The notes under the pieces are model-generated. The model saw nothing but the letters and a program-made list of their open reading frames with translations, searched no databases and had not been told where the DNA came from. DNA of 64,000 bases from Epidermidibacterium keratini (GTDB taxonomy: Bacteria; Actinomycetota; Actinomycetes; Mycobacteriales; Antricoccaceae): assembly GCF_009834025.1 (NCBI RefSeq), contig NZ_CP047156.1, forward strand, positions 2,874,067 to 2,938,066, written 5' to 3'. Shown here piece by piece: positions 19,249 through 27,323 of this stretch. The stretch's first letter is position 1, and every line of letters begins with the position of its first letter. The position numbers and the translations under genes are program-made.

Positions 19249-19349
19249 TGTATCGGTGGTCGAGCCCTTCGACAACCGGCGCTCGTTCCTCGCGCCTGCT
19301 CAGGACAGGCAGCTGCGAGCCCTGGGCCTGAGCGTCCGTCGAGACCACG
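19249..19349. repeat. Dispersed repeat unit between mfd and HNH copy 2
   Basis: Begins TGTATCGGTGGTCGAGC and ends GTCGAGACCACG, the same ends as the element inside the HNH genes. The interior includes TTCGACAACCGGCGCTCGTT and a long imperfect stem. It fills the convergent gap between mfd and the HNH gene and could double as a transcription barrier. Confidence 0.65.
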
Positions 19350-19365
19350 TCCGCCGGCCGGAATC

Positions 19366-21243
19366 CTAGCTATGGCTGGGGTTCTCGGTGATGCCGCCGA
19401 GCCTCGTGATGAGTTCCAGCCCAAGGCCGGGGTTGCGCCAGATCATCACCGCGCCGTCGTCGCGGATCGCGACGTGCCAGTTGGTGTGGTGTCGGATGCG
19501 GTGGTGTTCACGGCATAGGCAGGCGAGGTTGGCATCAGCGGTATGCCCGCCAGTGCCGCCGGGACGGTGTTCACGCGTGTGGTCGAGGTCGGCTTCCCCG
19601 CGCGGTCCGACGGCAGGCCGAGTGCAGTAGGGGAAGCGGCAGACCTTGTCGCGTAGCTGCACGCGCCGTCGCATGCGCGCGGTCGGGTTCTTGATCACTG
19701 GTCCGAGATCGAGCGGCACGTTGGTCAGGTCGTCGGTGACGAGCCGTTGTAGGTCCGGCTCGCCAGCGAGCAGGTACAGCAGCACTTGGTAGGGCACGTA
19801 TCCCAGCCCGTCGATCCACGCCCGTTCCTCCCGGTCGTACTCCGACACATCCCCACCGGCGGCCCCTGTATCGGTGGTCGAGCAGGTGCGAGCCCCTCCG
19901 GGCGAGAACCGGTTGTCGAGACCACTCGCGCCCATGGGCAGGCTCGCGCCATCCCCATCTTGGGCATCGTTTTCGGTATCGGAGTCCGGCTCGGTGCGCG
20001 TGGGTGGTGCGGGGCTGGGCTGGTCGGGTGGCGCGTGGGCTCCGGTGGCGCCGGGCATGATCCCCGCGCGTAGGCATAGCAGGGTTGCGAGCGGCACGGT
20101 CACCGTGAGTAACGGTTTCGGTGGGGCGGGGGTGCTCATGCCGAGGGTGCTCAGCAGCATGATGATCGCTTCCCAGGCCTGCTGGGCTTGCCCGAACTGG
20201 TCGGGATCGATCACCGGATACCCCGTGGCCGGATCGGTCACGACCGGGGTGAGGCCGAGCTGGTCGGCGGCGGCGGGTGCGAGGGCGGCGGGTCCGAACA
20301 GCATGGCTTGCAGCACATCGGCGCGGGTCTGCTCCGGCGTGCGCGGGTCGTCCTTGCCGGCTTGCTTGGCGTAGATGTGCAGCGCGTTCTCAATCGCGGT
20401 GACGACGGCTGCGGGGAGGTTGGCGTTCATCCACCGCATCCCGAACAGGTCGCACTCAGTGAACTCGACGCGCCGGGCTGCCATGCCCTGCTCGTGGTCG
20501 GCCTCGGGCTCGTGAGTGGTGTGGGTCTGTTTCCACCGCGACAACCGGCGCCGCAGCACGTCGGTGGTGACGGGTTCTTTCTTGCGAAACAGCGCCGCGT
20601 CCGCGCGGGCGAGGTCGTCGGCATCGAGATCCGCGGCGGCGCGGAAGATCATCGCCAGCTGGTACTGCGACCAGTTGCCTTCCTGGGCGCGTTCGAGTGC
20701 GTGGGGCATGCACCGCACCATCCGCAGCGACTTCGCCAGCATGCCGTGCGCGACCCGCGCATCCACCCGGCAGGTGGCGCTGATTGCGGCGGCGGTGATC
20801 TGGTTGCGGGTCACCCAGGAGTCGGAGTTGTCGCCATCGGCGCGGTCGGCGTGGCGGCGGTAGCCGCCCGGGGACGCTTCTTCGGGGAGCTGCTGGCCTG
20901 CGGTGGCGTGGGCTTCGACCATGGCGCGGGCCTCGACCGCCGCGACGGTGCCGGTGACGCGCTGGCACATCTCCACCACCTTGATCGCCTGACCATGCCG
21001 CGAGGACAACCCATCAACGTCGTCGGCGTAGGTGAGGATCTGCGCGGCGAGTGAGCGCAACCGCGCTGCAGCAGCGCTGCGACTCAGCGGCTGTTCGGCC
21101 ACGCGGCACTCCTGGCCGCTGTCCGCGAGTGGAGCAGAATCGTTGTGCTCACTTTCGTTGCCTGGCAGGCATTCTTCGCGCAGCAATGACATCAGGTCCT
21201 CGACCTGAACGTCATCGCGCAGCCCCCGCCTTCGCATACCCAC
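19366..21243 (-). CDS. DUF222 / HNH endonuclease-domain protein, 13E12 type, copy 2
   Basis: 625 aa, close duplicate of the protein at 3595-5469. Same start region (MGMRRRGLRDDVQVEDL), same DUF222 domain and intact HNH with VCRFPYCTRP, DLDHT and CREHHRIRH. It differs by a shorter acidic N-terminal linker (about residues 35-50), an additional Asp/Pro-rich linker of about 30 residues before the repeat-derived segment, and a different C-terminal tail (LGGITENPSHS). It sits at one edge of the region that interrupts the mfd-mazG order. Nuclease activity is plausible but no target is known. Confidence 0.9.
   Translation of the reverse strand: MGMRRRGLRDDVQVEDLMSLLREECLPGNESEHNDSAPLADSGQECRVAEQPLSRSAAAARLRSLAAQILTYADDVDGLSSRHGQAIKVVEMCQRVTGTVAAVEARAMVEAHATAGQQLPEEASPGGYRRHADRADGDNSDSWVTRNQITAAAISATCRVDARVAHGMLAKSLRMVRCMPHALERAQEGNWSQYQLAMIFRAAADLDADDLARADAALFRKKEPVTTDVLRRRLSRWKQTHTTHEPEADHEQGMAARRVEFTECDLFGMRWMNANLPAAVVTAIENALHIYAKQAGKDDPRTPEQTRADVLQAMLFGPAALAPAAADQLGLTPVVTDPATGYPVIDPDQFGQAQQAWEAIIMLLSTLGMSTPAPPKPLLTVTVPLATLLCLRAGIMPGATGAHAPPDQPSPAPPTRTEPDSDTENDAQDGDGASLPMGASGLDNRFSPGGARTCSTTDTGAAGGDVSEYDREERAWIDGLGYVPYQVLLYLLAGEPDLQRLVTDDLTNVPLDLGPVIKNPTARMRRRVQLRDKVCRFPYCTRPAVGPRGEADLDHTREHRPGGTGGHTADANLACLCREHHRIRHHTNWHVAIRDDGAVMIWRNPGLGLELITRLGGITENPSHS
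19867..19925. repeat. Dispersed repeat unit inside HNH copy 2
   Basis: 59 nt beginning TGTATCGGTGGTCGAGCAGG and ending TTGTCGAGACCAC, at the same place in the gene as 4111-4169 of copy 1 and closer to the intergenic consensus. It is read in frame. Its presence in both copies shows it entered before the gene was duplicated. Confidence 0.7.
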
Positions 21244-21340
21244 ACGCTACAACTAGGCCCAGACATGCCCTCCCAAAAACCACCCTGAAACGGGCGTTTT
21301 CGCACATATAGCGGGCGTGTTTACAGCATCGTTACGAACC
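21244..21340. repeat. Duplicated upstream flank of HNH copy 2
   Basis: Near-identical partner of 5470-5566; both end at CGTTACGAACC. It defines the outer boundary of the duplicated HNH unit and probably holds its promoter. Confidence 0.65.
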
Positions 21341-21382
21341 GGCCCGCTCTCGCTCGGTCAAAATCGCAGATATGTTCCGGAA

Positions 21383-21469
21383 GTGGTTTCGACAGACACT
21401 CGGTCGCTAGCGCTCCCTCGTTGCTCAACCACCGATGTTGAGGCTCGTCCCTCGCCCTGCTCGACCCAC
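21383..21469. repeat. Dispersed repeat unit upstream of HNH copy 2
   Basis: Starts GTGGTTTCGACA and ends CTCGTCCCTCGCCCTGCTCG followed by ACCCACG, another member of the family at 5609-5773. It carries the same inner word TCGGTCGCTAGCGCTCC as the 5.6-kb cluster. Located between the HNH flank and the TetR gene. Confidence 0.65.
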
Positions 21470-21480
21470 GGGGGTGGGAG

Positions 21481-22107
21481 CTAGCGGTGTTCGCTGATGA
21501 TGCGGGCGATGCGGAGCGCTTCAGCCGAGATCGCGTCGGCTTGCTTGGCTCGGGTGCAGGCGATGATCGAGCGGGCCGCCTCACCCATTACGGCCGTAAA
21601 CACAGCGGCAATGAACTGGTCCTCGACCGACTTGCCGAGACCGAGGATCTTCACGTTGTGCGCGATCCAGTTTTGGCTGCGTTCGCGGCGAAGTGTCTCG
21701 AACCCAGGCGGGCCATCACCGTCCCAGAAGATCGTCATGACCTTGCGTGACCGCCAGATTCCACGCAGGTACGCCGCACCGCCGGTTTCGAAGAGCTCGA
21801 TCGGCTCGGTGACACCTTCCTTGCGTGCCTTGGCAACGGCGTTGGTCGCGTCGCGCTCGCGCTGGTGGGTGTAGTCGGTCCAGAGCGCGAGGAAGAGCTC
21901 TGCCTTGCCACCAAAGTGGTGATAGATGCTGCCGACGCTCGAACCGGCGCGGTCGATCACATCGGAGATCGTGGCGTTGGTGTAGCCGTGCTCGACGAAA
22001 ACCTCTTCCGCGGCGGCAAGAATCTGCGCCTGGGTTTGTGCAGTCTTGCCCCACTGCCGAGCGGCTGGCTCGGGGCGGGACGCGGAAGCGACATTGCCGG
22101 AGGTCAC
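21481..22107 (-). CDS. TetR/AcrR family transcriptional regulator
   Basis: 208 aa. Helix-turn-helix at about residues 20-65: ILAAAEEVFVEHGYTNATISDVIDRAGSSVGSIYHHFGGK, a textbook TetR N-terminus. The C-terminal ligand domain includes FWDGDGPPGFETLRRER. Start GTG 22107 with AGGAAG 8 nt upstream. It is the third gene of the SDR-MaoC-TetR run (61-nt gap behind MaoC) and is therefore likely the local, self-controlled regulator of the acyl-CoA genes, acting through the motif at 24011-24027. Acyl-CoA ligands are common for this type. Confidence 0.92.
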   Translation of the reverse strand: MTSGNVASASRPEPAARQWGKTAQTQAQILAAAEEVFVEHGYTNATISDVIDRAGSSVGSIYHHFGGKAELFLALWTDYTHQRERDATNAVAKARKEGVTEPIELFETGGAAYLRGIWRSRKVMTIFWDGDGPPGFETLRRERSQNWIAHNVKILGLGKSVEDQFIAAVFTAVMGEAARSIIACTRAKQADAISAEALRIARIISEHR

Positions 22108-22168
22108 CGAATCATCTTCCTCACGCTCGCATTTCTTTAGGTACTGCCCTCAACTGGGCCACGTGAGC

Positions 22169-23032
22169 CTACGCCTCCGGTGGCCCGAACCGAGCGCGAC
22201 CGTGATCGATCACCGTCTTCTGCTGTGCTCCGACAGTCTGAAACAAGATCTCATCATCGTCGGACTGCCACGCCCGCACGGTGAGCTCGTCTCCCGGAAT
22301 CACCGGAGAGCTGAACCGCCCACTGAACTCCCGCAGGTTTCCAGCGTCGCCGGCGAACGGCGCGTCCAGGAGCACGCGTGCGCTCACCCCGTAGGTGCAC
22401 AACCCATGCAGGATGGGCTTCTCGAAGCCACCCCGCGCTGCAAACGCGGGATCGGCATGCAACGGGTTCCGGTCACCGTTAAGGCGATACAGCAGCGCTT
22501 GACCTGGCCACGTGCGCGCCGTACCGCTCCAGTCAGGTTCGCGATCCGGTGCCTGCCACGTGGCCTTCGGCCCGCTCTCGCCGCCGAACCCGCCCTCTCC
22601 GCGGATGAACACCGACGAAGTCGTGGTCACCAGCGGTGCGCCGGTCTCGGAGTCGGTCGCGGTCGACTCCGAGCGCACGATTGCCGCCGAGCCCTTGTCG
22701 AAGATGTCGGTGATCGTCGAGACGATCTGCGCCGTCCCCGCAGCAGGAATCCGGCGGTGGATGCGCAGCCCCTGCTCACCGTGCACGAGCATCGCGCGGT
22801 CGAAGTCGCCAAGGGAACGTCCCGGTCCCGCGCCGTGCGTCATGATGACGCCGTACGTCGGAGCCACGACCTGCTCGATACCGTCGGTGTTCTCGGTCGT
22901 GAACTGCAGGCCGGTGAGCTGGTCATCGTGTCCGTAGCCGATCCCCAGTGCATACAGCAATGTCTCGGTCGACGTCCACGACTTCGTGACCGGTTCAGAC
23001 GGCTTGCCGACCAGGTCGTGGTTCAGGCTCAT
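22169..23032 (-). CDS. MaoC-like dehydratase (R-specific enoyl-CoA hydratase type 2)
   Basis: 287 aa, double hot-dog protein. The N-terminal half is a degenerate hot-dog (GKPSEPVTKSWTSTETLLYALGIGYG). The C-terminal half holds the hydratase-2 motif YRLNGDRNPLHADPAFAARGGF (about residues 185-206) with the catalytic Asp and His, then PILHGLCTYG. This is the layout of the hydratase part of eukaryotic MFE-2 and of actinobacterial steroid and fatty-acid pathways. The ATG at 23032 overlaps the SDR stop (ATGA), so the two are coupled; together they equal a split MFE-2. Confidence 0.9.
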   Translation of the reverse strand: MSLNHDLVGKPSEPVTKSWTSTETLLYALGIGYGHDDQLTGLQFTTENTDGIEQVVAPTYGVIMTHGAGPGRSLGDFDRAMLVHGEQGLRIHRRIPAAGTAQIVSTITDIFDKGSAAIVRSESTATDSETGAPLVTTTSSVFIRGEGGFGGESGPKATWQAPDREPDWSGTARTWPGQALLYRLNGDRNPLHADPAFAARGGFEKPILHGLCTYGVSARVLLDAPFAGDAGNLREFSGRFSSPVIPGDELTVRAWQSDDDEILFQTVGAQQKTVIDHGRARFGPPEA

Positions 23033-23940
23033 GACCGCGCCACCTTCCCGTCCGTCTCTGCGTTGGGTCGCGCCTGCGCGACGAGGTCGGGAAGTACGTC
23101 GTCCAGCTCCCACACGTCCCAGCGAGCGCCCTTGTCGACCTCCGGGCCAGCGATCCACCCTTCGGCCACGCTGATCCGCCCGCCACGCACGTTGAAGACG
23201 CGTCCGGTGATTCCCTTGGCCGCCGGCGATGCCAGCCAGACGACCAGCGGCGCCACGTTCTCTGCCCCGCGCGGGTTCCACCCTTCGGGCTCAGGTTCGT
23301 TCTGGTAGCGCACGAGATTCTCGGTCATCCGCGTCAGGGCACCGGGGGCGATCGCGTTGACCGCGATCCCGTATCTCTCCAGCTCCTTGGCCGCGATGAT
23401 CGTCAGCGCGGCGATCCCGGCCTTCGCTGCGCCGTAGTTCGCCTGCCCGACGTTGCCGTAGATCCCCGATGACGACGTGGTGTTGATGATTCGGGCATCG
23501 ACGCTCTCACCGGACTTCGACAGGGCGCGCCAGTGGTCGACCGCGTGCTTCGTGGGGGCAAAGGTGCCGCGCAGGTGCACCCGGATCACCGCATCCCACT
23601 CGTCCATCGTCATGTTCACGATCATCCGGTCTCGCAAGATGCCGGCGTTGTTGACGAGTACGTCGAGGCGCCCGAACTCATCTAGCGCAGCCTGCACGAG
23701 TCGCTTGGCGCCCTCGTCGTCGCTGACGTCGTCACCATTGGCGATCGCGGTTCCCCCTGCAGCTCGGATCTCCTCGACGACCTCCCCGGCCGGCCCGGAC
23801 GACGCCCCGCTGCCGTTGACATCGGCGCCAAGGTCGTTGACCACCACCTTTGCCCCGTGCCTGGCGAACTCGAGCGCATGCTCTCGACCGAGGCCGCGTC
23901 CGGCTCCCGTCACGATGACAACCTGCTCACCGTCGACCAC
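23029..23940 (-). CDS. Short-chain dehydrogenase (MFE-2-type 3-hydroxyacyl-CoA dehydrogenase)
   Basis: 303 aa. NAD-binding TGAGRGLGREHALEFARHGAKVVVNDLG (about 11-38) and LVNNAGILRDR are hallmarks of the dehydrogenase unit of MFE-2/FabG4-like enzymes. The catalytic Tyr-Lys is YGAAK, with SSSGIYGNVGQAN before it. Start GTG 23940 with GGGAGG 6 nt upstream. Likely oxidises the hydroxyacyl-CoA made by the MaoC hydratase. First gene of the leftward SDR-MaoC-TetR operon, divergent from the acyl-CoA dehydrogenase. Confidence 0.9.
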   Translation of the reverse strand: MVDGEQVVIVTGAGRGLGREHALEFARHGAKVVVNDLGADVNGSGASSGPAGEVVEEIRAAGGTAIANGDDVSDDEGAKRLVQAALDEFGRLDVLVNNAGILRDRMIVNMTMDEWDAVIRVHLRGTFAPTKHAVDHWRALSKSGESVDARIINTTSSSGIYGNVGQANYGAAKAGIAALTIIAAKELERYGIAVNAIAPGALTRMTENLVRYQNEPEPEGWNPRGAENVAPLVVWLASPAAKGITGRVFNVRGGRISVAEGWIAGPEVDKGARWDVWELDDVLPDLVAQARPNAETDGKVARS

Positions 23941-24010
23941 GGCGACCTCCCGAATATCGGCAACTCTTGACGCATCTCACACCATTGGAGCACAGTAAGC
24001 CCAGCGAGTT

Positions 24011-24027
24011 CTAGAGGCCGATTCTAA
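24011..24027. promoter_or_regulatory. Operator-like motif CTAGAGGCCGATTCTAA
   Basis: Imperfect inverted repeat (CTAGA, 7 nt, TCTAA) in the 114-nt divergent region between the SDR and acyl-CoA dehydrogenase genes. A near-identical 17-mer occurs at 28965-28981 before the ABC transporter operon. Best explained as the binding site of the TetR encoded at 21481-22107. Confidence 0.55.
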
Positions 24028-24054
24028 AAACGTCGGTCGGCTTGAGGAGGCACC

Positions 24055-25227
24055 GTGGTTGACTTCGCCTTGTCCGACGAGCAGCGTGCGATTCGCGGCG
24101 CCGTACGGTCCTTCATCGAGAAGGAGGTCGTGCCATTCGAAAACGACGTCCTTCGCAACGAACGTGAGGGCAAGCCCGGGCTTGACCCGGCCACGTTACG
24201 TGAGCTGCAAGACCGGGCGAAACGCCACGGATACTGGGGAATTAACACCCCAGAGGAGTACGGCGGCATGAACGCCGGCGCGATCATGTCCGCCATCATC
24301 GGCTCTGAAGTCGGACGGACATTCGTGCCGTTCCGGTTTGGCGGCACAGCCGACAACATCCTCTACGCAGGGACCGACGAGCAGAAGGCCGAGTACCTCA
24401 TCCCCACGCTCAACGGTGAGCGACGGTCGTGCTTCGCCATCACCGAGCCCGGCGCTGGCTCGGACGCACGAGCGATCACGACGAGCGCCGTACGCGACGG
24501 CGACGACTGGGTCATCAACGGCGAGAAGATTTTCATTACCAACGGCAACGAGGCCGACTTCGTGATGGTCTTCGCCGTCACCAACCGCGATCTGGGCGCC
24601 AACGGCGGCGTCACCTGCTTCCTCGTGGATCGCGACATGGGCTGGACCTCAAGCCCCATCCCGACGATGGGTGAGTGGGGTCCAGCCTCGCTCAGCTTCG
24701 ACAACGTGCACGTCCCCGGGCGCAACGTCCTCGGCGAGGTGGGCCACGGGTTCGACCTTGCGATGCAGTGGATCGGGCAAGGGCGCTACATGATCCCGGC
24801 GCGCGCCATCGGTGCCGCCGAGCGCCTGCTCGAGATGGCGATCGCGCAGGCCAACAACCGCAAGTCGATGGGCCGCCCGATCGCCGACTACCAGGCGATC
24901 CAGTGGCACATCGCCGACTCGCAGGTCGAGATCGAGGCCGCTCGCTGGCTCACGCTGTACGCCGCATGGCAGGTCGAGCAGGGGGTGGACGCCAGACACG
25001 CATCGTCGATCGCAAAGCTGCACGGCGCAGTGATGGCCAACAACGTCGTCGACCGAGTCCTGCAGATCCACGGCGGCATGGGCTACACCAAGGAGCTGCC
25101 GATCGAACGCTGGTACCGCGAGCTGCGCCTGCTGCGGATCTTCGAAGGGACCGACGAGATCCAGAAACGCACCATCGCCAGGAATCTGCTCAAGGGAAAC
25201 GTGAAGGTGGGTGCGGCACTGTCGTGA
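24055..25227 (+). CDS. Acyl-CoA dehydrogenase
   Basis: 390 aa FAD flavoprotein. Seen are the FAD/substrate loop CFAITEPGAGSDARAITTSA (about 126-145), the signature WVINGEKIFITNGNEADF, the RYMIPARAIGAAERLLEMA helix, and the C-terminal IHGGMGYTKELPIERWYRELRLLRIFEGTDEIQ with the catalytic-type Glu in FEGTDEIQ. Catalyses alpha,beta-dehydrogenation of an acyl-CoA, the first beta-oxidation step. Start GTG 24055 behind GAGGAGG. It carries a rare TTA leucine codon at 24196. Its stop overlaps the start of the acyl-CoA ligase gene. Confidence 0.94.
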   Translation: MVDFALSDEQRAIRGAVRSFIEKEVVPFENDVLRNEREGKPGLDPATLRELQDRAKRHGYWGINTPEEYGGMNAGAIMSAIIGSEVGRTFVPFRFGGTADNILYAGTDEQKAEYLIPTLNGERRSCFAITEPGAGSDARAITTSAVRDGDDWVINGEKIFITNGNEADFVMVFAVTNRDLGANGGVTCFLVDRDMGWTSSPIPTMGEWGPASLSFDNVHVPGRNVLGEVGHGFDLAMQWIGQGRYMIPARAIGAAERLLEMAIAQANNRKSMGRPIADYQAIQWHIADSQVEIEAARWLTLYAAWQVEQGVDARHASSIAKLHGAVMANNVVDRVLQIHGGMGYTKELPIERWYRELRLLRIFEGTDEIQKRTIARNLLKGNVKVGAALS

Positions 25228-27323
25228 AGGACCTGTCGAGCTTCTTCCGTCCGAAGTCCGTCGCGCTCGTCGGTGCCACCGAGAAGTCCGGATGGTCGGC
25301 AGCGACGTACGCCAACCTCATCTCAAACGCGTTTCCCGGCGATGTCTTCTTGCTCAATCCCAAGGGCGCCGTGGTGCACGGTGTGCAGACCTTCGCCTCG
25401 TTTGCCGATGTGCCAGGACAAGTTGACCTCGCCTACGTCATGACACCGATCGATGCGGTCATCCCCGTGATGGAGGCCGGCGCGCGTCAAGGAGTCCGCA
25501 ACTACGTCGTCTTGACCTCGGGGTACGGCGAAGTCGGGGCCGAGGGTGCAGCAAAAGAGCGAGAGCTCGTCGACTTCGCGGCGGCGAACGACCTGATTGT
25601 GCTGGGTCCCAATGGCAATGGCTTCATCAACGCCACCGACTCGATCACGCCGTACGGTCTGCCGATCCCCAAACCGCTGCTGGCCGGTTCGGTCGGCGTC
25701 GTGCTGCAGTCCGGGGCGCTGGCAAGCAGCGTGCTGTCGTTTGCCCACGCCCGCAGCATCGGTCTCAGCTTCCTGACGAGCATGGGCAACGAGTCGATCA
25801 TCTCGGTCACCGACGTGGTCGCACACCTCGTCGACGACCCGCAGACCAAGTGCATCGCGCTGTTCCTGGAGAGCATCCGCTATCCCGACGAGTTCATCGC
25901 GGTGGCCCAGGCCGCCCGCGACGCCGGCAAGCCGATCGTCGCGCTCAAGATCGGGCGCAGCGCGAAGGCCTCACGCACGGCCCAGGCGCACACCGGCGCT
26001 CTTGTCGGTGACGACCGCACCGTGGACGCCGTCTTCGAGCAGCTGGGCATCCTGCGCGTCGCCTCGGTCGAAGACCTGCTCACGACCGCGTCGCTGCTCG
26101 CGGAAGTCGGCCCGCTGCCGGGGCGGCGGCTCGGCGTGGTCACGCCGTCCGGCGGCGCCTCGGAGATCATCTCCGACCGCGCGATGGACGAGGGGCTCGA
26201 TCTTGTCGACTTCGCCGAGCAGACGACGGCCAAGCTGGTCGAGATCCTGCCGGACTTCGCCAGCGCCAACAACCCGCTCGATGTGACCGGCTACGTGCTG
26301 CTGGATCGCACGCTGCTCGGTCGCGCGATGGAGGTCGTCGTGGCCGATCCCGGGGTCGACGTGACGATGCTGCTCAGTGAGCTGCCGCGCGCCGTACCAC
26401 CGGACATGGACGGCGCGGTCGAGATGTGGCGGGCAAACGCCGCACGGATCGAACAGGCGAGTACGCCGGTTGTCGCAGTCAGCACCTGCCTGACCGACAT
26501 CAACGAGGTCGGTCGGGAGATTCGCGAACGGTCGGGATTCCCGCTGGTGCTCGGCGGAATCGAGCACGCGATGACGGCCATCGGCAACGCCGTGCGCTAC
26601 CCCGAGCTGGTGCGGACGGCAGGAGAGCCGCCGATTCCGCCACTGGCGCAGCTCAATGCCATCGACGCCGAACGCACCGGCGTGTGGGGTGAGCAGCGAT
26701 CGGCCGAGCAGCTGCGTCGCGCCGGAGTGCCGGTCGTACCCGCTGAGCTTGTTGACTCCGCCGACGAGGCGGTGCGCGCGGCCGACGCCGTCGGCTACCC
26801 CGTCGTGCTCAAGATCGCCGGCGACGAGATCGCCCATAAGAGCGACATCGGGGGAGTGCGGCTTGCCCTCGCCGACGCCGACGCCGTCCGTACGGCGTAC
26901 GACGAGATGCTGGCTGCCGTCCAGGTCGCCGGAGTCAAGTCCCGAACGGTCCTGGTGCAGCCGATGCGCCCGCTCGGCACAGAGCTGCTCGTCGGCGTCG
27001 TGCGCGACCCGGTGTGGGGTCTCACCCTCGCGATCGCCCTTGGCGGCGTGTGGGTCGAGCTGATGGACGACAGCGTCCTTCGCGTGCTCCCCGTGAGCGC
27101 GGCGTCGATTCGCGGTGCGCTGGAGAAGCTGCGCGGCATCGACGCGCTCAAGGGCGCGCGCGGCGCACAGCCGGTCGACCTCGATGCCCTCGTCGAGGTG
27201 ATCGGCCGGGTCGTTGCGCTAGCGCAGGCGCTCGGGGAGGAGCTCGAGTCGTTGGAGATCAACCCATTGCGGGTGAGCGGCGGCGAGATCGAGGCCCTCG
27301 ACGCGTTGATCACGTGGCGTTGA
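25224..27323 (+). CDS. NDP-forming acyl-CoA ligase (acetate-CoA ligase family)
   Basis: 699 aa from GTG 25224, which overlaps the preceding TGA. The N-terminal CoA-binding domain begins FFRPKSVALVGATEKSGWSA (about 6-25). A succinyl-CoA-synthetase-like middle domain contains GPNGNGFINA and the SGALASSVLSFA region, with a His in AQAHTGALVG that matches the phospho-His region. An ATP-grasp domain (about 480-699) has GYPVVLKIAGDEIAHKSDIGGVRL and ends with EINPLRV. Alpha and beta parts are fused in one chain. Activates an organic acid to its CoA ester, or runs in reverse to make ATP; the acid is unknown. Overlaps the convergent MFS gene by 14 nt. Confidence 0.9.
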   Translation: MKDLSSFFRPKSVALVGATEKSGWSAATYANLISNAFPGDVFLLNPKGAVVHGVQTFASFADVPGQVDLAYVMTPIDAVIPVMEAGARQGVRNYVVLTSGYGEVGAEGAAKERELVDFAAANDLIVLGPNGNGFINATDSITPYGLPIPKPLLAGSVGVVLQSGALASSVLSFAHARSIGLSFLTSMGNESIISVTDVVAHLVDDPQTKCIALFLESIRYPDEFIAVAQAARDAGKPIVALKIGRSAKASRTAQAHTGALVGDDRTVDAVFEQLGILRVASVEDLLTTASLLAEVGPLPGRRLGVVTPSGGASEIISDRAMDEGLDLVDFAEQTTAKLVEILPDFASANNPLDVTGYVLLDRTLLGRAMEVVVADPGVDVTMLLSELPRAVPPDMDGAVEMWRANAARIEQASTPVVAVSTCLTDINEVGREIRERSGFPLVLGGIEHAMTAIGNAVRYPELVRTAGEPPIPPLAQLNAIDAERTGVWGEQRSAEQLRRAGVPVVPAELVDSADEAVRAADAVGYPVVLKIAGDEIAHKSDIGGVRLALADADAVRTAYDEMLAAVQVAGVKSRTVLVQPMRPLGTELLVGVVRDPVWGLTLAIALGGVWVELMDDSVLRVLPVSAASIRGALEKLRGIDALKGARGAQPVDLDALVEVIGRVVALAQALGEELESLEINPLRVSGGEIEALDALITWR

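Noticed and set aside
24675-25223. Longer start for the NDP-forming acyl-CoA ligase (882 codons)
   Set aside because: The extra 183 codons overlap the acyl-CoA dehydrogenase in another frame and have shadow composition; the GTG at 25224 with stop-start overlap is the natural start.
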